Source of the DNA: Candidatus Competibacteraceae bacterium
GTDB lineage: Bacteria; Pseudomonadota; Gammaproteobacteria; Competibacterales; Competibacteraceae
DNA length: 45,029 nucleotides
Direction of reading: 5' to 3'
Assembly: GCA_003989065.1 (NCBI GenBank)
Contig: RXIW01000023.1
Coordinates: 1 to 45,029 of the forward strand
Made by a program: the position numbers and the translations under genes. Every line of letters begins with the position of its first letter. Position 1 is the first letter of the stretch. Of the stretch, positions 1-9,200 are shown piece after piece. The notes beneath the pieces were generated by a model. That model saw only the letters and a list, made by a program, of their open reading frames with translations, had not been told where the DNA came from and made no database searches.

Positions 1-39
1 TTACCTGTCACCCAGGGATTTCGAGAATCGGAAGGCCGC

Positions 40-381
40 TTAATGAACCGGGTGTCCACAAGAAGATGGCAAGATCACATCCCCGTCCATCCATCGAAAC
101 CGCAACACCTTGCCTTCACCAGGCGGATTAGGAACCTCGATGATTCCTTTGGCATGGATTGTCTTTGTTCCAATCGTTCGTTCGAGCGTGAATGTTTTCC
201 CGCTGGCTGAGATCACCGCGGTTCCGGAATAGAGGGCACCACTGTCAGGTTGGCGCCCCACGAATGTGAAATGACCTGGAACGAGATCGAACCATGGGTC
301 TTGTTCCAGCGGCGCACTGTCAGCCGCAGTGAGTGCGGCCCATATGAGCAGTACGAGTGGAATGCGCGTGAGCCGTCTCAT
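40..381 (-). CDS. Small putative secreted protein, unknown function
   Basis: A 113-residue protein that I do not recognise. Residues 1-20 look like a signal peptide: MRR with two further basic residues, then a hydrophobic stretch (PLVLLIWAALTAA), so export to the periplasm is likely. The rest is a small, probably beta-rich domain with no motif I can name. The ATG lies only 7 bases after the GTTAGGC core of an attC-like site (389-395) and has no clear ribosome binding site, which is typical of integron cassette genes. It reads in the same direction as the PIN gene upstream. The stop codon is at 40-42, so the gene is complete, but whatever follows it is outside the window. Function unknown. Confidence 0.6.
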   Translation of the reverse strand: MRRLTRIPLVLLIWAALTAADSAPLEQDPWFDLVPGHFTFVGRQPDSGALYSGTAVISASGKTFTLERTIGTKTIHAKGIIEVPNPPGEGKVLRFRWMDGDVILPSSCGHPVH

Positions 382-388
382 GGAATGC

Positions 389-461
389 GCCTAACGCCGC
401 AAAGAACCGGATGCAAAAGACACTGCGCGTCTTTTGCATCCGGTTCCTTTCCTTGTTAACT
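389..461 (-). repeat. attC-like integron cassette recombination site
   Basis: Seen: two perfect 18-base inverted arms (404-421 and 429-446) around a 7-base loop, directly after the stop codon of the PIN gene. On the minus strand the site ends in GTTAGGC (389-395), an exact match to the integron core GTTRRRY. The other end starts at GTTAAC (455-460), a weaker core partner. The bases between arms and cores are only partly complementary, as in the R and L boxes of attC sites. Known: attC sites are 55-140 bp imperfect palindromes placed just 3' of each cassette gene. Inferred: this is a cassette junction. A simple terminator is the alternative, but the T-run is very short and would not explain the core. 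Confidence 0.6.
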
Positions 462-1213
462 TATTTTGATTCAACATAGTGTTTAACTTCGTCTAAATGT
501 ATAAAATCACAAGTCTTAATATTACCTTCAATGCTTGCTGTAGCTTTCAATAAACGGCGATCAGTCGTTACGAATGCACCACACTCTGAAAGAAGAGTTG
601 CTGCAACGATTTCAAAATCTTCACTCGGGATAGTTGATCGCTGACTTAAACCCTCCATTACTTGTAGCCTACGCCGATACTCGGATTGCTTGTATAACTT
701 CTCATACGAAACAACCAAACAATCAATGCTCTCTAGGAAACCCCTAAATTCGGCAAATAAGGACTGATACTTTCTGTGATTTTCAAATATTTTTTGATAC
801 GTCTCCCAATCTAGCTCAGCTGCCTCCCAATCTTCTTTGCACACATATTTTTTTATCTTCTCCATGTACAGCTCATAACTTTTGGGTAGCGCATATTGCG
901 CTTCGTCCGCTTGACCAACCCAATAATGAGCTTCAAAGATAGAACCTTTATGGATCTTTCCCACTGAATCTCCTAATGGAATAGGATCTGATTCATGTGT
1001 TAAATATCTTTTTGCCCAATCCTGCCTCCCTTCGTCTGGTTTCTTCCCTCCGATTCCTCTGAATACTAAATATGATTCGTAAATACATTTTTCAAATGTC
1101 ATAAGATCTAAATCTTGGGAATCAACTACAAATGACTTTTTGCTCCCGTTTCGGTAACCACCAAATAAGGAGAGCAGAACGCTTGTATCCAAGAAAATTG
1201 CTATCTTATCCAT
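461..1213 (-). CDS. PIN-domain-like protein, putative nuclease, AT-rich
   Basis: A 250-residue protein whose two ends match the PIN nuclease fold. The N-terminus has a hydrophobic strand ending in Asp (IAIFLDTSVLL, D9). The C-terminal part has SEDFEIVAAT (D199) followed by AFVTTDRRLL (D218), the usual spacing of PIN metal-binding acids. The middle (about 30-180) is longer than in short VapC toxins and is rich in Lys, Glu and Tyr. It is far more AT-rich than the genes from 2124 onward, a sign of transfer. The ATG sits 4 bases after a GTTAGCC core-like sequence, and an attC-like site follows the stop, so it looks like a gene cassette. No antitoxin gene is visible beside it. An RNase or toxin role is inferred from the fold only. 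Confidence 0.6.
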   Translation of the reverse strand: MDKIAIFLDTSVLLSLFGGYRNGSKKSFVVDSQDLDLMTFEKCIYESYLVFRGIGGKKPDEGRQDWAKRYLTHESDPIPLGDSVGKIHKGSIFEAHYWVGQADEAQYALPKSYELYMEKIKKYVCKEDWEAAELDWETYQKIFENHRKYQSLFAEFRGFLESIDCLVVSYEKLYKQSEYRRRLQVMEGLSQRSTIPSEDFEIVAATLLSECGAFVTTDRRLLKATASIEGNIKTCDFIHLDEVKHYVESK

Positions 1214-1240
1214 AGGCTAACAAGTGATTATGCAGTTTTT

Positions 1241-1268
1241 GTATAACTCCACAACGGTGGTGTTATAC
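1241..1268. repeat. Imperfect 28-bp palindrome upstream of PIN gene
   Basis: Twelve-base arms (GTATAACtCCAC and GTGGtGTTATAC) with one internal T:T mismatch flank the loop AACG. It lies 28 bases upstream of the PIN gene start on the minus strand. It could be an operator or the worn remains of a recombination site (attI or attC), because GTTAGCC lies between it and the gene. Nothing in the sequence decides between these. Confidence 0.45.
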
Positions 1269-1387
1269 AGCATATTTGCCCTGATCCAAACACGGTCAGC
1301 GTGGTGAAGTGCGGTAACCGTTGTCCCATAATGCTCAATACAGCGTTCGCCGTAACCCATTGCGCAAGTGCGTAACGGCGTCGTGGT

Positions 1388-1610
1388 ATTTTTCAGGCCG
1401 ATCCAATCCCGCAAAGCGGCTCAACCAATCAAGTTTCCAGATGATCAGTGTATCACCTTGCCAAGCGTTTTGAGACATTCTGCCAATTCAAGGTGCTGGA
1501 CATGCACCATCGTAGCCTTATTGGCAAAGACCGCTTGCACCTCGCGCTGGCTGGAAGGCGGCAAGCTGCAAGTCGGGGCTTTGATCTATGGAGCAGGGAC
1601 ACAAAGCCCT
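1388..1610 (-). pseudogene. Decayed serine recombinase (resolvase/invertase family)
   Basis: No open frame survives, but pieces of a resolvase catalytic domain appear in the right order across minus-strand frames. First comes DQSPDLQLAAFQ (about 1562-1600), matching the DQNPDLQLDAL region. Then, after a frameshift, come AVFANKAT and LELAECLKTLGK (about 1480-1545). After another shift comes GDTLIIWKLDWLSR, the family hallmark (GDTLVVWKLDRLGR), and then LRDWIGLKN in a third frame (1388-1414). At least three indels are needed. The N-terminal catalytic-serine segment is poorly preserved and the C-terminal half including the helix-turn-helix is missing. This is a remnant of a transposon resolvase or invertase next to the cassette-like genes. 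Confidence 0.6.
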
Positions 1611-3119
<1,509 letters not shown>

Positions 3120-3132
3120 TGGAGAGCCTAAC

Positions 3133-4200
3133 ATGATGAAAACCATTGGATATGCCACCGACTCCCCCACCGGCGCACTGCAACCGTTCAGCTTCGAACG
3201 TCGCGAACCCCGGTCGGAAGACGTCGTCATCGACATTCTGTACTGCGGTATCTGCCACTCCGACATCCATTCGGCCCGCAACGAATGGGGCTGGACCCAA
3301 TACCCGTTCGTGCCTGGCCATGAAATCGTCGGACGGGTCAGCGCCGTGGGCGATCAAGTCAGCTCATTCAAGCCCGGCGATCTGGTCGGGGTCGGTTGCC
3401 TGGTCGACAGCTGCCGCCATTGCGACGCCTGCGAAGATGGGTTGGAGCAATATTGCGAAAATGGCTTTACCGGAACCTACGGCGGCGAAGACAAGATCGG
3501 CGGCACCCCCCACCCCTTCACCTTCGGCGGCTATTCCGACAAGATCACGGTCGATCAGCGCTTCGTGCTGCGCGTTCCCGAAAATCTCGACCCAGCCGCC
3601 GCCGCGCCCTTGCTCTGCGCCGGCATCACCACCTATTCCCCACTGCGCCACTGGAAGGTCAGTCCGGGCCAGAAAGTCGGGATCATCGGCCTGGGTGGCC
3701 TGGGTCATATGGGGGTCAAATTCGCTCATGCCATGGGCGCCCATGTGGTAATGATCACCACCTCGCCCAAGAAAGGCGAAGATGCGCAAAAGCTCGGGGC
3801 CGATGAAGTCCTGTTGTCGACGGATGAGGCGGCGATGCAGGCCGCGCAAAACAGCTTCGATTTCCTGCTCAACACCATTCCCGTCGGCCATAACGTCGAT
3901 CCTTACATGGCTCTACTGAAACGCGACACCACCATGGTGATCGTCGGCGCGGTCGAGGCGTTGACCCGCGTGGATGGCATTCCTTTCATCTTCCGTCGCC
4001 GCTCCATGGCCGGGTCGCTGATCGGCGGATTGCCGGAAACGCAGGAAATGCTAGATTTCTGCGGAGAGCACGACATTACCTGCGATATCGAAACGATCGC
4101 GATCAAGGACGTCAACGCTGCCTACGACCGCACGGTCAAAGGCGATGTGAAATATCGTTTCGTCATCGACATGGCCTCACTCAATCGGCAGCATGGATAA
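3133..4200 (+). CDS. Zinc-dependent NAD(P) alcohol dehydrogenase
   Basis: A 355-residue medium-chain dehydrogenase of the cinnamyl-alcohol-dehydrogenase/YahK type, reducing aldehydes to alcohols with NAD(P)H. Catalytic zinc ligands are visible in CGICHSD (C41) and PGHEIVG (H63). The structural zinc cysteines are C94, C97, C100 and C108. The Rossmann glycine motif GLGGLGHMG follows near residue 185. The chosen ATG (3133) has GGAGAG 7 bases upstream; an open frame continues further 5' but would overlap the reductase gene. It is the second gene of the reductase-dehydrogenase-regulator set and probably shares its mRNA and substrates. Confidence 0.9.
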   Translation: MMKTIGYATDSPTGALQPFSFERREPRSEDVVIDILYCGICHSDIHSARNEWGWTQYPFVPGHEIVGRVSAVGDQVSSFKPGDLVGVGCLVDSCRHCDACEDGLEQYCENGFTGTYGGEDKIGGTPHPFTFGGYSDKITVDQRFVLRVPENLDPAAAAPLLCAGITTYSPLRHWKVSPGQKVGIIGLGGLGHMGVKFAHAMGAHVVMITTSPKKGEDAQKLGADEVLLSTDEAAMQAAQNSFDFLLNTIPVGHNVDPYMALLKRDTTMVIVGAVEALTRVDGIPFIFRRRSMAGSLIGGLPETQEMLDFCGEHDITCDIETIAIKDVNAAYDRTVKGDVKYRFVIDMASLNRQHG

Positions 4201-4330
4201 TCGCCTCGCGCACCTTGCAAGGCACCGGCAGCATTGCGGGTGCCGTCCACTCTGGCGCTGCTCGACCCTCTTGAAGCCGAGGGCTCATCAATGAACGATG
4301 ATAGAATCGCCGAGAGCAAGACGAGGAATC

Positions 4331-5281
4331 ATGCTCCAGTTCAATGAAAACCTGGTCTCTTTTGCAAAAACTGGGGATGACGACTATCCGCCGGACAGTG
4401 GTGATTTGAAAAAACTGGCAAATTTGATTGCCAAATTCGCCCCGCACGACGGGCGCTTCGATTTATCAGGATACGGGCTGCATGTGGTCAAGGAAACCAA
4501 GACGACCGCCGAAACGACACACACCATGAGTCAGCCGGGGATGTGCATCGTCGCCCAAGGCGCAAAACGTGTTTCGCTGGCACAGCAATCCTACGAATAT
4601 AACGAATCCCGTATGGTGGTTTATGCCGCCGAAGTACCGATCGGTGCCAGCATCATCAAAGCCAGCCCGGAAGAACCCTACCTTTGCCTGGTCATACACA
4701 TCGATCCGCAGAAACTGATCGATCTGATCTTGAAAGTCTTCCCGTGCGGGGTACCGAAAACGCCGAACACTCAGGCCATCTATGTCGGCCACAACAATCC
4801 AAAAATCGTAACTACCGCCATCCGGCTCATGAATCTGATCGTGCAGCAAGAAGATGCCGATCTTCTAGTGCCGCTGGTCATCGATGAGATTCTCATTCGT
4901 CTGCTACGAAGTTCGGCTGGTTCCTCCATCGCGCAAATCGGCATCACCGATTCCCATGCGCAAAAAGTTTCAAGAGCCATTTCGTGGCTTAAGGAAAACT
5001 ACGCCACACCCATCAAAGTTGAAGAGCTTGCCGCTATCGCAAGAATGAGTCCTTCATCCTTTCATAGTCATTTCAAATCGCTGACTGCAATGAGTCCACT
5101 GCAATTCCAGAAATCACTGCGTTTGCAGGAAGCACGCAATCTCATCATGACGAGAAAAGTGGATGTGAGCAGGGCAAGTCTTCAGGTGGGCTATGCCAGC
5201 CTCTCGCAATTTAGCCGCGAATACAGCCGTCTATTCGGCTGTTCTCCTAGTAAAGATATGGCGCAATTGCGTAGCGCCTAA
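4331..5281 (+). CDS. AraC-family regulator, YqhC-like
   Basis: A 316-residue transcription factor. The N-terminal half is the AraC_N (PF06719) domain seen in E. coli YqhC: the phrase CIVAQGAKRVSL followed by YEYNESRMVVYAAEVPI is characteristic. The C-terminal 100 residues carry two helix-turn-helix motifs (VEELAAIARMSPSSFHSHF and the VGYASLSQFSREYSRLFG segment). In E. coli YqhC activates an aldehyde reductase and an aldo/keto reductase gene; here the same kinds of enzyme lie directly upstream, co-directional rather than divergent. I chose ATG 4331 (GAGGA just upstream) over ATG 4298, which has no ribosome binding site. Role as local aldehyde-responsive activator is inferred. Confidence 0.85.
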   Translation: MLQFNENLVSFAKTGDDDYPPDSGDLKKLANLIAKFAPHDGRFDLSGYGLHVVKETKTTAETTHTMSQPGMCIVAQGAKRVSLAQQSYEYNESRMVVYAAEVPIGASIIKASPEEPYLCLVIHIDPQKLIDLILKVFPCGVPKTPNTQAIYVGHNNPKIVTTAIRLMNLIVQQEDADLLVPLVIDEILIRLLRSSAGSSIAQIGITDSHAQKVSRAISWLKENYATPIKVEELAAIARMSPSSFHSHFKSLTAMSPLQFQKSLRLQEARNLIMTRKVDVSRASLQVGYASLSQFSREYSRLFGCSPSKDMAQLRSA

Positions 5282-5350
5282 AAAGGGCAGCCGTCTTTAC
5301 AAGCTGACATGATGAGATGAGAACCGTCGGGCAGCGCTTTACAGTTGCTA

Positions 5351-5812
5351 CTACAACAAGCTGCTGCCGAAGATACGTGGCAGATCCAGGATAGGAATGG
5401 GTCGATCGCCCTGCTGAAAGCAAGAAATAGCTGCTTTTCGCCATTTGCCAGGCTTTTTAGGCAACTCACAAGCCTGCTCGTCGGCAACGCGCGCCCGCAC
5501 CGGAATACCGGCCAGCAATAACACACCATACTGCGGCATCGCCCTGGGCCGGGTTTGGTAGGCGAAAACCCCCGCCAGCGTCCGCCAGCGCTGCACCGGC
5601 TGTCCGTGCAGCCAAGCCGCCAAATCCATGGCCGGCAGCACAGCATCGTTCCACACCAGTGCCTGACGGCAATAGGCAGGTGTACAGGGAACTTCCAGCA
5701 GTGTCGGCGTTTCGATCAGATGCACCAACTCGCGCTCGCCCACGGCGGCAGATCGTTGACCGTCCAGCGCCAGAATCCAGGCGCTACTGTCCCAAGGCGA
5801 GGCTTCAGCCAT
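5351..5812 (-). CDS. CheW-like chemosensory protein (ChpC position)
   Basis: A 153-residue single CheW domain, the last gene of the chemosensory operon. It has the strand pattern WILALDG, the central VLPAMDLAAWL and the terminal PIPILDLPRIF that mark CheW domains. In Pseudomonas the Pil-Chp cluster ends with chpC, also a CheW homologue; this gene and the previous one both fit that role. It overlaps the preceding CheW gene by 8 bases, indicating translational coupling. The protein would link receptor and kinase or tune their coupling in the cytoplasm. Sequence conservation is weak, so function rests on fold and position. Confidence 0.7.
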   Translation of the reverse strand: MAEASPWDSSAWILALDGQRSAAVGERELVHLIETPTLLEVPCTPAYCRQALVWNDAVLPAMDLAAWLHGQPVQRWRTLAGVFAYQTRPRAMPQYGVLLLAGIPVRARVADEQACELPKKPGKWRKAAISCFQQGDRPIPILDLPRIFGSSLL

Positions 5813-6284
5813 CGGCGGTCTCCACGGCAGCCGCCAGCAAAGCGGCTAGATGCTCGGTGGTCGTGACGCAGCCCAGCCCATCATCGAGCCAAGCCAGCGC
5901 CTGAATGGGCGAATCCGGCAAGGTCATACAGACCGGCAAGGCAAACAGGCGGGGCGGCTTCGCCAGGCCATCGACCCGTTCGCAGATCAGGCCAAAGCGA
6001 TCGGCGCCATTGGTCAGCAGGGGACAGGCGCGGCGCTCATCCGGAATCTGCGGCAGAACCTGCAATTCGCCCGACAGACAGTACACCGGCCACCATTGAT
6101 CGGCGAACGCCACCGCACCCACGCTATGCGGAATCCGCACCTCGCGGTCGATGTCCAGAACCGACTCCAGCGTGCGGATCTCCGTTTGTGGCAGCAGCCA
6201 TCTGCGCCCACCTAGGGTCAAGACGGCGAACGCCGGGATCGCCTGTAGATCGGCCCATGCCATCGGTTGCGCGCGCTCGTTCAT
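5805..6284 (-). CDS. CheW-like chemosensory protein
   Basis: A 159-residue CheW-domain protein. Visible features are an N-terminal strand (FAVLTLGGRRWLLP), VGAVAFADQWWPVYCLSG corresponding to the core of the domain, and a C-terminal ALAWLDDGLGCVT strand. Its ATG overlaps the stop of the ChpA-like kinase gene (ATGA), so the two are translationally coupled, and it overlaps the next CheW gene at its own 3' end. Two CheW-like genes after the kinase suggest distinct adaptors or one degenerate partner. Assigned by fold and operon context. Confidence 0.7.
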   Translation of the reverse strand: MNERAQPMAWADLQAIPAFAVLTLGGRRWLLPQTEIRTLESVLDIDREVRIPHSVGAVAFADQWWPVYCLSGELQVLPQIPDERRACPLLTNGADRFGLICERVDGLAKPPRLFALPVCMTLPDSPIQALAWLDDGLGCVTTTEHLAALLAAAVETADG

Positions 6285-9200
6285 GCCGGCTGCAACAAGC
6301 GGTGGATATGCTTCAGCAGCTCGTCTTCCACGAACGGCTTGGTCAGATACACGTTGACTCCGGACGTTTCAGCTTCGCGTCGATGCTTTTCGGTGGAACG
6401 TGAGGTGATCATGATGACGGGTAACGCATGGGTGGCCTGATTGGCGCGCAGGTGAGCAGTCAACTCCAGACCGTTCATGCGCGGCATCTCCAGATCGGCC
6501 AGCACCAGATCCGGCCGCTTGCCGTTGATGATGTCGATCGCTTCCAAGCCGTCGCGGGCGGTCCGCACTTCGAAGCCGGCATCCTGTACGAATTGGGCCA
6601 GCGATCGACGAGCGCTCAAGGAATCGTCCACGGCCAACACGAACGGACGGTGGGTGGCAGACACGGCCGATAATGCCGCAGGCGCAGCGGTCCGCGCCAG
6701 TTGAATCGCCGCAGGCGCGCGCAACAGCTCAGGCAAATCCAGCACCGGCACCACGCTGCCGTCACCAAGAATGGTGGCGCCCACGATACCGCTGAGCTTG
6801 GGAACGTATTGCCCCATGCGTTTGACCACCAGATCGCGGCTATCCATGATTTCCTGAACCAGCACAGCGCGGACATTGCCGGTTTCCTCGCGCACCAGCA
6901 ACACCGGCGGCGTCGTGCGGGTCTGAGTGCGGCGATCGGTCGGCAGGTTGAGCAGCGTATCCAGCATCGTCAATTCGTAAACGTCATCGCCAATCCGATA
7001 GGTGGTGACGTTGCCCAACGTCTGTATCGTGCCTACCCCGGAATACAGGATTTGCTCGATGCCGCGGTCGGACAGAGCGTACATTTGCGAGTGCTCGCGC
7101 ACCAGCAAGGCATGGGTGGAAATCAGGGTCACGGGCAAGCGCAACTCCATCAGACAACCTTTGCCCGTCTTGGTCTGAATACGCAGAGACCCCTTCATGG
7201 CCAACAGCTGGGTGTAGACCACGTCCATCCCGATGCCACGCCCCGAGGTCTGGGTCGTTTCGCCACGGGTGGAAAATCCCGGCAGCAGGATCAAACGACT
7301 CAATTCATCCTCGTCCAGCATCTTGTCGGATGTGATGAGCCCGCGTTCCACCGCCGTGCGCCGCACTGCGGCCAAATCCAGCCCCGCCCCGTCGTCCTGA
7401 CAGCGGATGACGATGTTGTTGCCCTCGCGCAGGATATGCAACTCGATCCGTCCCGCCGGTGGCTTGCCCAGACGCTTGCGCTGATCCTGCGCTTCGATGC
7501 CATGATCGACGGCGTTGCGCAGGATGTGCATCAAGGGATCGACCATGTTGTTCAACACGTTACTGTCGATCAGGGTATCGGCGCCGTGCACCGCCAGATC
7601 CGCTTCCTTGTCCACCAGACGGCAGGTCTGCCGCACGCTGCGCTGTAACCGTGGCACGACCGTTTGGACCGGCACCATGCGGGTCCGCAATACCGCTTCC
7701 TGATTGTCGCGGTGGAGACGACCTTGATCGACCAGCAAGGCATCCAGCGTCGCCAGATTTTCCTCGATGGCGCGACCCAGTTCGCGGGTGTCGACGGCCG
7801 CTTCCACCAAGCGATGGGTGACCGTGTTGAGTTCGTTGTACTGCTCCAATTCCAGCGGATCGAAATCGCCGCGCTGCATCGATCTGGATAGCGGCGACGA
7901 TACATTGCGAACGTCGATCAGCTGCTCCAGCTCCATGGTCAACTGCTGGAACAGGCGATTCTGCCCCATCACCGCCCGGGTTTGCGCAACGGTCTTGCGA
8001 ATCCGCTCCTGGACCTGACCGGTCAGGATGATGCTCTCCCCCACCAGCCGCAGTACGTCATCGACCAGATGGGCGGGCACACGCAGGGTCACTTCGGGTA
8101 CGGTGGTGGATTGCGGCGCTTCGGCCGACGCAGCCTCGTCCGCTGTAGCCGTTTCGGCCAGATCCGGAGTCGGCTCCGGGATTTCATTGCCGGTCGGAAT
8201 TCCGGTCCGATCGATACGGTTGGCCCAGTCCAGCACCTGTTGCAGCACGCTCATGGCCTGCACGGGCGGCGCGCTCATGCCGAGCAGCGCTTCGCTCATG
8301 GTCTCCAGACAATCGGCCGCGTCCAGCAGGGTTTCGGCCAGGGGTCGGTTGGGCAATACGCCATGCTTGGAAAGTGCCTGCAGGATGTCTTCGACGTAAT
8401 GGGTCAAGGTGGCGATGCCGCGCACTCCGACCGTATTGCCGGCGCCTTTCAGGGTATGCGCGATACGCTGGGCGACTTCCATATCCTTGAGAACGCCATT
8501 GCCGGAGGCCAAGCGCTGGATCGAGGCGGAAAATTCGGCGGCCTGGTTGGGCAATTCCTGCAACAGGCCATCCAGCAATTCCTGATTCACATCAGCCGGC
8601 AAAGCCAGCGATACGTCTTCGGGCCGCGCCTGTTGCGGCCGGGTTTCCGTTTCGGGGACCTCAAGCACCAGTTTCGACGTTGCCAGCAAGTCGATCAGCG
8701 GACCGGTCTCCTCGGTCGCCAGGGGTTGGGGCCAGCGAACATCTTGCAAATGCGTCGCCAGCGCCGTGCAGACCGCACGATCCGCCAGTGCTCCCAAATA
8801 GTTGAGCGCTAGATCAGGCCAGATTTCCACCACCTCGCGCTGTTCGGCGCGCACAGGCTGTTGTTGCGCGGCCAGCGCACTGAGGTTGGCTTGCAAGCAG
8901 CCACATACTTGCTGCAAACCGGCCAAACCGATGGAGGCGGAAGCTTCGCCCAAACGCTCCAGGTTCTCGGCATACCCGGATAACGCCTCGGCCCTTGCCG
9001 CCGTTGTGCTTTCAGCCGATTCAGCCAGCCCCAGAATCTCGGCTGCGGCTTCGGCCAGCTGCACGATTTCCGCACATAAAATTTCCAGCAGCTCTTGTTG
9101 GGCGCTATCCGATGCCCCCATGATTTGCACAACCTCGTCCTCTTCGTCCTCTTCGTCTTCTTCGTCCTCTGCTGCCGCTCCCTCGTCCTCTTTGTCCTCT

